8,697 nt of DNA from DASYUM01 sp036001225 (GCA_036001225.1 DASYUM010000218.1:1-8697); one strand, 5' to 3'; shown: positions 1 to 6,638, counted from the stretch's first letter. Notes: generated by a model from the letters alone, not told the origin. Numbers and translations: made by a program.

Positions 1-1283
1 CCCTCTTCAACCGGCTGATCGGCAACCGCAAGGCCATCGTCCGGGACACGCCCGGTGTCACCCGCGACCGAATCCGCGGGCTCTGCCGGTTCGGGCGCTG
101 GCAGGCGACCGTCATCGACACCGGCGGCCTCGATCCGTCCTCGGGCGAGAGCCTGACCGCGCAGGTCCGCTCCCAGGTCCTGGCCGCGATCGCGGAGGCC
201 GACGCCCTCGTCTTCGTCGTCGATGGCCGGGAGGGCATCACCGCGCTCGACGACGAGGTGGCGCGGCTGTTGCGGCGGGTGGCCAAGCCGGTCCTGGTCG
301 CCGCCAACAAGGTGGACACCGAGGCCCAGGAGGCGGGGCTCGCCGACGTCCACCGGCTCGGGATGGGCAGCGTGTTCCCGATCTCGTCCGAGCACGGGCG
401 CGGGGTGGCCCGACTCCTGGAGGCCGCGGCCGCGCTGGTGCCCGCCCCGCACGAGACCGCCGAGGAGCAGGAGCCGATCCGCATCGCGGTCGTCGGCCGG
501 CCCAACGTGGGGAAGTCGTCCCTGGTCAACGGCATCGCGGGCGAGGAGCGGGTGGTCGTGCACGCCCAGCCGGGAACCACCCGAGACGCCGTCGACACGA
601 CGGTGACGATCCAGGGCCGGCCCTACCTGCTGGTGGACACGGCCGGGCTCCGCCGCAAGGGCCGCACTGTCGCCGCGCTCGACAAGCTCGCGGCGGTGAT
701 GGCCCGCAAGAGCCTCGAGCGGGCCGACCTCGCCCTGGTCGTCCTGGACGCGAGCGAGGGAGTGACCGCCCAGGACGCCCGGATCGCCGGCTACGCCGAG
801 GCGGCCGGGCGGGCCGTGGTCCTCGTCCTCAACAAGTGGGACCTGGTGGCCGAGGCCGACCGCGCGCCCGATCTGGTCCGCGCCCTGCGCGAGCGCTTGC
901 CGTTCCTGGCCCACGCGCCGGTCGCCTTCACCTCGGCCGTGCGGCGGACGGGATTCGATCAGCTGTTCCAGACCGTCGAGCACGCGGCAGCCGAGTACGC
1001 GAAGGAGGTTCCCACCGCCGAGTTGAACCGCGCCCTGACGGCGGCCGTCGCCCGACGCCCTCCGGCCGGGGTCCGCGGCCGCACCCTCAAGCTCTACTAC
1101 GCGACCCAGATCGGCAGCCGGCCCCCGACCTTCCTCCTCTTCGTGAACGACCCCACCGCGCTTCACTTCTCCTACGAGCGCTATCTGGTGCACGCCCTGC
1201 GGGAGGCGTTCGGGTTCGCCGGCTCTCCGCTCCGCCTCCGCCTCCGGCGGCGTCGGGCGTCCCGCGTGAAGCTCGTCCCCTGA
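1..1283 (+). CDS. der: Ribosome-assembly GTPase Der (EngA), 5'-truncated by window edge
   Basis: Der is a tandem-GTPase protein that binds the 50S subunit and is needed for its late assembly in the cytoplasm. The reading frame is open from base 3 and gives 426 visible residues. The first visible residues (LFNRLIG) normally follow the first P-loop directly, so only about 15-20 N-terminal residues are missing. G-domain 1 shows PGVTRD, DTGG, NKVD and an ISS.HG G5 motif. G-domain 2 begins near visible residue 165 with GRPNVGKSS, followed by PGTTRD, DTAGLRRKG, NKWD and the SA G5 motif. The C-terminal KH-like domain is complete (TLKLYYATQ, PPTFLLFVND, SYERYL) and ends in the usual basic tail. All visible motifs are intact, so the gene looks functional. 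The next gene starts 20 bases downstream, which suggests co-transcription. The identification is secure. Confidence 0.97.
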   Translation, partial: LFNRLIGNRKAIVRDTPGVTRDRIRGLCRFGRWQATVIDTGGLDPSSGESLTAQVRSQVLAAIAEADALVFVVDGREGITALDDEVARLLRRVAKPVLVAANKVDTEAQEAGLADVHRLGMGSVFPISSEHGRGVARLLEAAAALVPAPHETAEEQEPIRIAVVGRPNVGKSSLVNGIAGEERVVVHAQPGTTRDAVDTTVTIQGRPYLLVDTAGLRRKGRTVAALDKLAAVMARKSLERADLALVVLDASEGVTAQDARIAGYAEAAGRAVVLVLNKWDLVAEADRAPDLVRALRERLPFLAHAPVAFTSAVRRTGFDQLFQTVEHAAAEYAKEVPTAELNRALTAAVARRPPAGVRGRTLKLYYATQIGSRPPTFLLFVNDPTALHFSYERYLVHALREAFGFAGSPLRLRLRRRRASRVKLVP

Positions 1284-1303
1284 CCTCGGGCGGTCGCCGA
1301 GCC

Positions 1304-1684
1304 ATGCCGCGACGGACGATCCTCGCCCCCCGTCTCGTGGCTCCCGTGCTGGCGTGGGCCATCGTGCTGGGCCTGCTTCCCCACGTCGTCGAGGGCGCGC
1401 CGATCCCCTTTGGCGGGCGGTCGCCCGCCGAGCCCGAGGTCGCCGGGCTGGCGCTGCGCCTCGCGACCGCGCACCTGGTCGCCCTCGGCGTGAGCCCCGA
1501 CGAGGCCGCCGCCCGGCTGGCCGCTCTCTCCGACGAGGAGCGTCAGGCCCTGGCAGCCCGCCTGGACGAGCTGGGATCCGGAGGGAGCGCCGCCCCCAGC
1601 GTGCTCGCCATCGCCATCATCCTCGGCCTCCTCGTCGTCCTCATCCTGGAGCTGCTGGGGAGGCGCGTCATCTCCCGCCCGTGA
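1304..1684 (+). CDS. PA2779-like small membrane or exported protein
   Basis: This is a 126-residue protein. Residues 11-31 are hydrophobic and read as a signal peptide or signal anchor after a basic start (MPRR). A short soluble middle section contains the helix-turn pattern ALGVSPDEAAARLAALSDEE (about 60-79), and residues 99-118 form a strong C-terminal membrane segment followed by RR. Length, the two terminal hydrophobic segments and the 'LGV.P.EA..R...LSDEE' motif match what I recall of the PA2779 family. Those proteins are of unknown function and are typically encoded beside a PA2778-type cysteine peptidase with TPRs. The following gene does encode a TPR protein, which supports the call. 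I chose the ATG at 1304 because it lies after the der stop and gives a clean signal sequence; no strong ribosome binding site is visible. The family call is from memory and unconfirmed by a profile search. Confidence 0.75.
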   Translation: MPRRTILAPRLVAPVLAWAIVLGLLPHVVEGAPIPFGGRSPAEPEVAGLALRLATAHLVALGVSPDEAAARLAALSDEERQALAARLDELGSGGSAAPSVLAIAIILGLLVVLILELLGRRVISRP

Positions 1685-1724
1685 GGCCCAGGCCGATGCC
1701 CGTGGGCCCGAGTCTCGCTCCGAC

Positions 1725-2384
1725 GTGACTACGGCCACCGCCGCCGCGCTGCTCGCCCTCGCACTCTGGGGGGCCGGCTGCGTGGCGCGCCCGGCGCCGC
1801 CCTCCGACCCCCTCTCGGCCGAGGAGCACAACGACCTCGGCGTGGCCTACTTCACCCGCGGCGAGCCGGCGCGGGCCGCGGCCGAGTTCCGGCGGGCGCT
1901 CGCCCTGCGGCCGACATTCCCGCGGGCGCTCGCCAACCTGGCCGACGCGCTCCTGGCGCTGGGCGACACGGACGCCGCCATCGAGGCCTACGCTCGTGCG
2001 CGCACGGCGAGTCCCGAGGATTCCGCCATCGCGAACAACCTGGCCTGGGCGCTCCTGCAGCACGAGCGCCGCTGGCCGGAAGCGGAACCGGTGATCCGGG
2101 ACGCGCTCGCCCGCAACCCCGAGCCCCGCGGCTACTACCTCGACACGCTCGGGGTCCTCCTGCTCCGCAAGCGGGAGCCCGCCGATGCCCTGCTCGCCTT
2201 CCGGGAGGCCCTGGCCGACTCCCGGCTGACTGACCCGGCGGTACGGGCCCTCGTCTTCCGCCACGCCGCCGAGGCGCTCGGTGAGCTCGGCGATCGCGAG
2301 GCGGCCGCGCGGTGCGTGCGACTGGCCCAGGAGGCCGCCGCGGCCCCGCCGGGGAAGGTTGGTGGGCGCGACACCGTGTGCTAA
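1725..2384 (+). CDS. Secreted TPR protein resembling PA2778 C-terminus, no peptidase domain
   Basis: This 219-residue protein has a GTG start. Residues 3-18 are a hydrophobic export signal ending in GAGC, with Cys19 as a possible lipidation site. The -3 position is Gly rather than the usual Leu, so lipoprotein status is uncertain. From residue 31 onward it consists of about five tetratricopeptide repeats (roughly 31-64, 65-98, 100-132, 135-168, 173-206), with typical G, A and P positions. TPRs bind partner proteins, so the likely role is as a scaffold in the periplasm or at a membrane. It lies 40 bases after the PA2779-like gene. In PA2778-family proteins a C39-like cysteine peptidase domain sits between the signal and the TPRs; here the TPRs begin straight after a short linker, so that domain is absent. 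It could instead be an unrelated TPR lipoprotein. There is no ATG in frame near the start. Confidence 0.8.
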   Translation: MTTATAAALLALALWGAGCVARPAPPSDPLSAEEHNDLGVAYFTRGEPARAAAEFRRALALRPTFPRALANLADALLALGDTDAAIEAYARARTASPEDSAIANNLAWALLQHERRWPEAEPVIRDALARNPEPRGYYLDTLGVLLLRKREPADALLAFREALADSRLTDPAVRALVFRHAAEALGELGDREAAARCVRLAQEAAAAPPGKVGGRDTVC

Positions 2385-2387
2385 CAT
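2359..2387 (+). promoter_or_regulatory. Possible sigma70-type promoter for the SPOR-cutA-ihf-merR cluster
   Basis: TTGGTG at 2359-2364 and TAACAT at 2382-2387 are separated by exactly 17 bases. They match the -35 and -10 consensus at 3 and 4 of 6 positions. The site lies at the end of the TPR gene, about 90 bases before the SPOR gene, in a locally AT-richer patch (2380-2430) of an otherwise very GC-rich region. This is a weak match and could be chance. Confidence 0.3.
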
Positions 2388-2473
2388 TGCCGTGCTAAGG
2401 CGCGGCCAGAATTGCGGATTTCCTAGATGAGAGACCACCTCAGGGGGGCCCGGTCCCCGGCCGAGGGCCCGGG

Positions 2474-3307
2474 ATGAGACACTTCAAGTCCGACGTCTCG
2501 CACCGGATCAAGCGCCGCCCGAGCATCTTCACGGCGATCTGGTTCCGGACCGTCCTCGGGCTCGGCGTCGTCGTCATCCTGGGCCTGCTCGTCGGCCCAC
2601 CCGTCGCCGGCTGGCTCCGCGGGGAGACCCGCCCGGCGCCGCGCGCGCTCCGACCGGCACCTCCCCCCGCGAAGCCACCCGAGCCGCCGCGCGCCGAACC
2701 GCCCCTGACCGTGGCCGCCGCGAAGCCGGAACCCCCGGCCCCCGCTGGGCCGCCCGCCAACGGCAGCCCGGGCTCCGAGACGGCGGCGCCGGCCCCGGCG
2801 CAGCCGGCGCCCGACCCCGCGGCCCCGGCGGCGCCGGAAGGGCCGGCCGCGAAACCGCCGGGCCCGGGCGTGTACCGCATCCAGCTCGGCGCCTTCCTCG
2901 ACCACCGGAATGCCGACCGCCTGATCGAGCGACTCCGCAGCGAGGGGGTCGAGGTCGTGAACAGCGTGGTCGAGGAGAGCCGGACGCTCTACCGCGTGCT
3001 GGCCACACCGGGTGACGGCGAGGGCTACCCCGCGCTCGTCCAGCGTCTGCGCGCCCTCGGCTTCGCGCCCGAGCTGAGCGACGACGGCGCCGCCGTCAGC
3101 CGGCCCGGACCGCTCCGGGCGGCGGTCGAGACCTCGCGCCGGCTGCGCGACCAGGGGATCCGGGTCCGGCTCGAGCGGCAGGTCTCGTCGGCGACCTTCC
3201 GGGTGGTGCGGGTCGGCGCCTACGCCACCGCCGACGAGGCGGAGCGCGCGCGGGCCGAGCTGGTCGGACGGGGCTACGAAGGCTTCGTCGTCCGAGAAAC
3301 GCGGTGA
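2474..3307 (+). CDS. Membrane-anchored protein with tandem SPOR domains
   Basis: This is a 277-residue bitopic membrane protein. The N-terminus is basic and cytoplasmic (1-24), one transmembrane helix spans about 25-47, a Pro/Ala-rich linker runs from about 52 to 131, and two SPOR-type repeats follow. The first (about 133-208) has the classic YRIQLGAF opening strand and the helix RNADRLIERL; the second (about 213-274) is more divergent but ends with FRVVRVGAY and a matching helix. SPOR domains bind denuded peptidoglycan glycan strands at the septum, so a role in division or cell-wall remodelling is inferred, as for FtsN or DedD. It is not identifiable as either specifically. The start is the ATG at 2474, with GAGGG at 2463-2467 suitably spaced. 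A 16-codon mini-ORF from 2427 ends in a stop overlapping this ATG. The stop overlaps the cutA start. Confidence 0.88.
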   Translation: MRHFKSDVSHRIKRRPSIFTAIWFRTVLGLGVVVILGLLVGPPVAGWLRGETRPAPRALRPAPPPAKPPEPPRAEPPLTVAAAKPEPPAPAGPPANGSPGSETAAPAPAQPAPDPAAPAAPEGPAAKPPGPGVYRIQLGAFLDHRNADRLIERLRSEGVEVVNSVVEESRTLYRVLATPGDGEGYPALVQRLRALGFAPELSDDGAAVSRPGPLRAAVETSRRLRDQGIRVRLERQVSSATFRVVRVGAYATADEAERARAELVGRGYEGFVVRETR

Positions 3308-3657
3308 GGGGCGAGGATGTCGTCGTCGTCCTGGTCACCGTGCCGTCGATGGACGTCGCGGAGGCCATCGCCCGCGCCGTGGTGCCCGAGAGCCTGGCCG
3401 CCTGCGTGAACATCGTGCCCGGGCTCCGGTCGATCTACACCTGGCAGGGCCGGGTCGAGGACGCGCCCGAGCTGCTCCTCCTCATCAAGACGCGGGCGGA
3501 CCAGCTGGCGCGGCTGGAAACCCGCATCCGCACGCTTCATCCGTACACGGTGCCCGGGATCGTCGCGCTCCCGGTGGTCGCCGGGCACGCGCCGTATCTC
3601 TCGTGGGTGTCCGACTCGGTGACAACGAAGGGGGGTGGCAGGGCTGACCAAGAATGA
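3304..3657 (+). CDS. cutA: CutA family protein (divalent cation tolerance)
   Basis: This 117-residue protein is close to the usual CutA length of 105-115. CutA forms a very stable trimer with a PII-like ferredoxin fold. It was linked genetically to copper tolerance in E. coli, but its biochemical role remains unsettled. The family signature is complete: ACVNI (33-37), S.YTW.G (43-49), E..LL.KT (56-63), HPYTVPGIV (79-87) and YLSWV (98-102). It starts with GTG, whose bases overlap the stop of the SPOR gene (GTGA), implying translational coupling; no separate ribosome binding site is evident. The C-terminal tail (TTKGGG...) is low in conservation and its coding sequence overlaps the next gene by 23 bases, including that gene's purine-rich ribosome binding site. 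Confidence 0.95.
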   Translation: MRGEDVVVVLVTVPSMDVAEAIARAVVPESLAACVNIVPGLRSIYTWQGRVEDAPELLLLIKTRADQLARLETRIRTLHPYTVPGIVALPVVAGHAPYLSWVSDSVTTKGGGRADQE

Positions 3658-3919
3658 CCTCATCAACGCGGTCGCCGCGCACGGGCTCTCCAAACGCCAG
3701 TCGGCGTCGGTCGTCGAGTCGGTCTTCGACATCATGCTCAAGGCCTTCGAGCAGGGCAACGACGTGAAAATCGTCGGGTTCGGGCACTTCCGGGTCCGCA
3801 AGAAGTCCTCCCGCAAGGGGCGCAACCCCCAGACCGGGAGCGAGATCGAGATCACCGCGCGCCGGGTGCTGACCTTCAAGCCCTCCAAGGGGCTGAAGGC
3901 GCACGTGAACCAGCAGTAG
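3635..3919 (+). CDS. ihfA: IHF-alpha/HU family DNA-bending protein
   Basis: This is a 94-residue nucleoid-associated protein. The N-terminal helices (LTKNDLINAV, then ASVVESVFDIM) form the dimerisation body. The GFGHFRVR strand leads into the DNA-binding arm, with the RNPQTG tip (about 63-68) holding the intercalating proline. ARRVLTFKPS closes the domain. The LTK start, ARRVLTF and overall length fit IHF alpha better than HU, but the two cannot be separated with certainty here. IHF bends DNA sharply and assists transcription, replication and site-specific recombination. The GTG start at 3635 is preceded directly by AAGGGGG, a strong but very close ribosome binding site, and gives the usual MxxLTK N-terminus. 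It overlaps cutA by 23 bases and precedes a MerR-type gene by 18 bases, an arrangement familiar from Deltaproteobacteria. Confidence 0.93.
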   Translation: MAGLTKNDLINAVAAHGLSKRQSASVVESVFDIMLKAFEQGNDVKIVGFGHFRVRKKSSRKGRNPQTGSEIEITARRVLTFKPSKGLKAHVNQQ

Positions 3920-3937
3920 GGCCGGGGCCCGAGGCCG

Positions 3938-4336
3938 GTGGCGGTGCCGGTTCCCGACAAGCTGTTCTTTCGGATCGGGGAGGTGGCCGACCTCACCGGC
4001 GTGCCGCCGTACGTCCTTCGCTACTGGGAGTCCGAATTCAAGCTGCTCCGTCCCCGGAAGAACCACGCCGGCCAGCGCGTCTACCGGAAGCAGGACATCG
4101 AGCTGGTGCTTCGCATCAAGCGGCTTCTCTACGAGGACCGGCTCACGCTGGAGGGCGCCAAGAAGCGTCTCCAGCAGGAATCGCGCACCCGCACTCAGCA
4201 GCTCGACCTGCCGGGACCCGACCCCCACACGCTCGAAGTGCTCCGCGGGCTGCGGGCGCATCTGGAAGGGATGCGGAAGATCCTCCGCGGGTCGGGCGAG
4301 GTAAAGGCGCTTGAACGGCGCGGTGGTAGCACGTAA
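3938..4336 (+). CDS. MerR family transcriptional regulator (MlrA/CarA-like helix-turn-helix)
   Basis: This 132-residue regulator has a winged helix-turn-helix at about 10-80: FRIGEVADLTGVPPYVLRYW is the recognition unit, followed by GQRVYRKQDIELVLRIK and the helix LTLEGAKKRLQ. Residues 95-130 are a short helical tail, probably for dimerisation. It has no cysteines, so it is not a metal- or thiol-sensing MerR of the classical kind, and no ligand domain is visible. The start is a GTG at 3938; a second in-frame GTG at 3944 would shorten it by two residues. It lies 18 bases after the IHF-like gene, in the ihfA-merR order seen in several Gram-negative lineages. Its target genes are unknown. The 3' end of the coding sequence carries the promoter for the downstream tRNA gene. 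Confidence 0.92.
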   Translation: MAVPVPDKLFFRIGEVADLTGVPPYVLRYWESEFKLLRPRKNHAGQRVYRKQDIELVLRIKRLLYEDRLTLEGAKKRLQQESRTRTQQLDLPGPDPHTLEVLRGLRAHLEGMRKILRGSGEVKALERRGGST

Positions 4337-4339
4337 AAT
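4311..4339 (+). promoter_or_regulatory. Sigma70-type promoter for tRNA-Pro(GGG)
   Basis: TTGAAC at 4311-4316 and TAAAAT at 4334-4339 match the -35 and -10 consensus at 5 of 6 positions each and are separated by exactly 17 bases. Transcription would start near 4346, about six bases before the mature tRNA 5' end at 4352. The promoter lies within the last codons of merR and just past its stop. An AT-rich hexamer is conspicuous in this GC-rich DNA. It is the best promoter match in the window. Confidence 0.7.
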
Positions 4340-4351
4340 GCGGGATTGGTC

Positions 4352-4428
<77 letters not shown>

Positions 4429-4447
4429 TTTACAACGCACCGTCGTC

Positions 4448-4526
4448 GACCCCTAACCGGCAGCGCGCCCGTGGGGCTCCTGAGACGAGGCGCAGCAACC
4501 AGGACCAGCAAAGGCGGTTAGGGGTC
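4448..4526. repeat. 12-bp inverted repeat between tRNA-Pro(GGG) and its 3'-half copy
   Basis: GACCCCTAACCG at 4448-4459 is the exact reverse complement of CGGTTAGGGGTC at 4515-4526, with a 55-base spacer. The right arm also resembles the tRNA anticodon-arm sequence: 10 of 12 bases match tRNA positions 4389-4400 and 11 of 12 match the tRNA fragment at 4541-4552. No T-run follows, so it is unlikely to be an intrinsic terminator. It may be a remnant of recombination at the tRNA gene. Confidence 0.75.
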
Positions 4527-4534
4527 AGTGCAGA

Positions 4535-4580
4535 CATGGGCGGCTAGGGGTCGCTGGTTCCAATCCAGTCGCCCCCACCA
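4535..4580 (+). pseudogene. Degenerate copy of the 3' half of tRNA-Pro(GGG)
   Basis: These 46 bases match tRNA positions 4383-4428 at 43 of 46 positions, without gaps, at a constant offset of 152 bases. The match runs from the anticodon loop through the T arm and the 3' acceptor strand to CCA. The three changes (4541, 4561 and 4576) lie in the anticodon loop, the T loop and the last acceptor base. No D arm or 5' acceptor strand is present upstream, so it cannot fold as a tRNA. Such 3'-end copies arise when an integrative element uses a tRNA as its attachment site, or by local tandem duplication. No element is present now. Confidence 0.85.
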
Positions 4581-4633
4581 CGTACACGAGACGGCCGGGT
4601 CCACCCCCGACCGGCCCTGACGGAGGGCGCCGC

Positions 4634-5443
4634 ATGAAGGCCGCCGGGCGCCCGAACATCCTGGTCTCGAACGACGACGGGATCCACGCGCCTGGCTTGA
4701 CCGCGCTGGCCACAGCCCTGGCCGCGGTCGGTCAGGTGTACGTGGTGGCCCCCGATCGGGAGCGGAGCGCCATCGGGCACGCGCTCACGCTCCACCGGCC
4801 GTTGCGGGTGGACAGCCTGGGTCCCCGCCGGTTCGCGGTCAACGGGACGCCGACCGACTGCGTGAACCTCGGCATCCTGGGGATCTTGCCGGTCAGCCCG
4901 GACGTCGTCGTCGCCGGGGTGAACGAAGGCTCGAACCTGGGCGACGACGTGACATACTCGGGGACGGTGTCGGCCGCGATGGAAGGGACCCTGCTCGGGG
5001 TGCCGGCGCTGGCCGTCTCCCTCGTGGAGGCGGGCGAGGGCGCCGACTACGGGCCGGCCGCGCGGGCGGCGGCCGAGCTGACGCGGCTCCTCTTGCGCGA
5101 CCGCGAGAGCGGCGTCAGGTTGCTGAACGTGAACGTGCCGCGGGGCGAGCCGCGGGGACTGCGACTGACCCGGCTCGGCCGGCGCGTGTACAGTGAAAAA
5201 GTGACCGAGCAGCGTGATCCGCGCGGCAAGGTGCACTACTGGATCGGCGCCGGGCCGCCGGCCTGGGAGGCGGGCGAGGACACCGACTTCGCGACCGTCC
5301 GTGCCGGGTACATCTCGGTCACGCCGCTGCACCTGGACCTGACGAGCTACGACGGCCTGCGGCAGCTCAAGCCGTGGGAGACGGATTACGGCCGCGCGTC
5401 TCGGCGTCCTCGCGGCCCGAGCCGCCGGACCCGGCGCACGTGA
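4634..5443 (+). CDS. surE: 5'/3'-nucleotidase SurE
   Basis: SurE is a metal-dependent phosphatase that dephosphorylates nucleoside monophosphates and some polyphosphate, with a role in stationary-phase survival. The protein is 269 residues, at the upper end of the usual 250-270. The metal-binding NDDG motif is at 13-16 (Asp14, Asp15), Ser45 lies in APDRERSAIGHA, and Asn97 lies in AGVNEGSNLGDDVTYSGT, followed by the conserved SAAMEG. The VNGTPTDC motif (69-76) is also present, so the active site is complete. The last ~20 residues are Arg/Pro-rich and not conserved. The ATG at 4634 has a good ribosome binding site (GGAGGG, 4622-4627, six bases away). Its stop is immediately followed by the pcm start. 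This is the first gene of a surE-pcm-nlpD-rpoS-like series. Confidence 0.97.
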   Translation: MKAAGRPNILVSNDDGIHAPGLTALATALAAVGQVYVVAPDRERSAIGHALTLHRPLRVDSLGPRRFAVNGTPTDCVNLGILGILPVSPDVVVAGVNEGSNLGDDVTYSGTVSAAMEGTLLGVPALAVSLVEAGEGADYGPAARAAAELTRLLLRDRESGVRLLNVNVPRGEPRGLRLTRLGRRVYSEKVTEQRDPRGKVHYWIGAGPPAWEAGEDTDFATVRAGYISVTPLHLDLTSYDGLRQLKPWETDYGRASRRPRGPSRRTRRT

Positions 5444-6130
5444 ATGGGTTTCGGCAGGCTCCTCGGCTCGGGGAACGGCTGGCAGGAAGGCCGGGCCGCC
5501 CGCGAGCGCGAGCGCATGGTCGAGGAGCAGCTCGCTCGGCGCGGGATCACCGACAGCCGGGTGCTGGACGCCATGCGAAAGGTGCCGCGCCATCGGTTCG
5601 TCGAGGAGGCGCTGCGGGATCGGGCGTACGGCGACCATCCGCTGCCGATCGGGGAAGGGCAGACGATCTCGCAGCCCTACATGGTGGCGGCGATGACCCA
5701 GCTCCTCCGGCTGACCGGGTCCGAGAAGGTGTTGGAGATCGGCAGCGGCTCCGGGTACCAGACGGCCGTGCTGGCCGGCCTGGCGCGGCGGGTGTGCTCG
5801 ATCGAGCGGCTGCCTGGCCTCGCGACGCGGGCCCGGCGGATTCTGGAGGAGCTCGGTTACACGAACGCGGTCGTGAAGACGGCCGACGGGACCTACGGCT
5901 GGCCCGACGAGGCGCCGTTCGACCGCATCCTGGTCACGGCCGGGGCGCCGGCGGTGCCCACGCCGCTCTTCCAGCAGCTCGGTGAGGGCGGGCGGATGGT
6001 GGTGCCGATCGGCGACTCGCAGTCGCAGACGCTGCACGTGGTCGAGAAGATCGAGGGCCAGATGCGGACCTCGACCGACTGCGGCTGCGTGTTCGTGAAG
6101 CTGGTCGGCCGTTACGGGTGGGAGGAGTGA
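5444..6130 (+). CDS. pcm: Protein-L-isoaspartate O-methyltransferase
   Basis: This enzyme uses S-adenosylmethionine to methylate isoaspartyl residues in aged proteins, starting their repair. The protein is 228 residues, about 20 more than E. coli Pcm. The diagnostic IGEGQTISQPYMVA block is at 69-82, the SAM-binding motif I VLEIGSGSGYQTA at 96-108, the following acidic strand SIER at 119-122, and FDRILVTAGAP at 159-169. MVVPIG (185-190) leads to the C-terminal strands. The chosen ATG directly follows the surE stop with no gap. It has no obvious ribosome binding site, so translation may be coupled. An in-frame ATG at 5516 (Met25, MVEEQLARRGI) would give a more typical length and is a real alternative start. 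A hairpin and a tRNA gene follow rather than nlpD. Confidence 0.96.
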   Translation: MGFGRLLGSGNGWQEGRAARERERMVEEQLARRGITDSRVLDAMRKVPRHRFVEEALRDRAYGDHPLPIGEGQTISQPYMVAAMTQLLRLTGSEKVLEIGSGSGYQTAVLAGLARRVCSIERLPGLATRARRILEELGYTNAVVKTADGTYGWPDEAPFDRILVTAGAPAVPTPLFQQLGEGGRMVVPIGDSQSQTLHVVEKIEGQMRTSTDCGCVFVKLVGRYGWEE

Positions 6131-6136
6131 GCGGGA

Positions 6137-6168
6137 ATCGGGCTCGGCATCCCGCCGCCGAGCCCGAT
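6137..6168 (+). terminator. Perfect 12-bp hairpin between pcm and tRNA-Pro(CGG)
   Basis: ATCGGGCTCGGC (6137-6148) pairs perfectly with GCCGAGCCCGAT (6157-6168) across an 8-base loop, starting six bases after the pcm stop. It has terminator-like stem strength but no T-run follows. It may therefore act as an mRNA 3'-end stabiliser, a weak terminator, or a boundary for processing between pcm and the tRNA located nine bases further on. The terminator label is a guess; the hairpin itself is certain. Confidence 0.45.
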
Positions 6169-6176
6169 CGGGGAGT

Positions 6177-6253
6177 CGGGGCGTAGCGCAGCTTGGTAGC
6201 GCGCCTGCTTCGGGAGCAGGAGGTCGCTGGTTCAAATCCAGTCGCCCCGACCA
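6177..6253 (+). tRNA. tRNA-Pro (anticodon CGG), CCA encoded
   Basis: This 77-base tRNA has a perfect acceptor stem, CGGGGCG (6177-6183) with CGCCCCG (6243-6249), A73 and an encoded CCA. The D stem is GCGC/GCGC. The anticodon stem is CCTGC/GCAGG with loop TTCGGGA and anticodon CGG at 6211-6213, decoding CCG. The T arm is GCTGG/CCAGT with loop TTCAAAT. It differs from the tRNA-Pro at 4352 mainly in the anticodon arm and shares its entire T arm and 3' acceptor strand. No clear promoter lies upstream, so it is probably processed from the surE-pcm transcript. It sits between pcm and the acylphosphatase gene, splitting the usual pcm-nlpD adjacency. Confidence 0.97.
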
Positions 6254-6292
6254 TCTCCCCGCTGGCCCCGTGTCTCGGCCGAGCGTCGGCAC

Positions 6293-6583
6293 GTGAGCCC
6301 CGCCGCCCTCGAGGTCGTGATCGAAGGGCGCGTCCAGGGCGTCGGCTACCGCGCGTATGCCCAGCGGCGCGCGCAGGATCGTGGGCTCACCGGCTACGCG
6401 GTCAACCTCCACGACGGCCGCGTGAAGATCCGGGTCGAGGGCCATCGCGAAACGCTGGACGCCTACGTCCGGGACCTCGAAGCGGGTCCCCCCTTGGCGC
6501 GGGTCGAGCGCGTGTCGGTGAACCAGCTCCCGTATACCGGGCAGTACCGGGACTTCTCCGTCCGCTTCTCGGAAGGCCGATGA
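6293..6583 (+). CDS. acyP: Acylphosphatase
   Basis: Acylphosphatase hydrolyses carboxyl-phosphate bonds, for example in acetyl phosphate, carbamoyl phosphate or 1,3-bisphosphoglycerate, and is a small cytoplasmic enzyme. The 96-residue length is typical. The phosphate-binding loop GRVQGVGYRAYA (12-23) carries the catalytic Arg20, and GYAVNLHDGRVKI (34-46) carries the catalytic Asn38, so both essential residues are present. VEG (48-50) and the final FSVRF strand complete the alpha/beta sandwich. It starts with GTG, 39 bases after the tRNA. Its stop overlaps a tiny ORF of about 20 codons that in turn overlaps the start of the M23 peptidase gene. Acylphosphatase is not part of the classical surE-pcm-nlpD-rpoS cluster, so its position here is a local insertion. 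Confidence 0.96.
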   Translation: MSPAALEVVIEGRVQGVGYRAYAQRRAQDRGLTGYAVNLHDGRVKIRVEGHRETLDAYVRDLEAGPPLARVERVSVNQLPYTGQYRDFSVRFSEGR

Positions 6584-6638
6584 TGCAGCCCGGTCCCGGC
6601 GCCCGGACGCCGCCGGCGCCTCCCCCGAAGGTGCAGCG

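Noticed and set aside
836..1303. Upstream extension of the PA2779-like frame into der
   Set aside because: It overlaps the KH domain of Der in another frame and is Arg/Pro-rich. The ATG at 1304 yields a proper signal sequence and family length.
4460..4580. A third tRNA made from the spacer plus the tRNA 3' half
   Set aside because: GTGGGG at 4471-4476 could pair with CCCCAC near the end of the fragment, but no D arm or 5' anticodon strand can be formed between them, so no cloverleaf exists.
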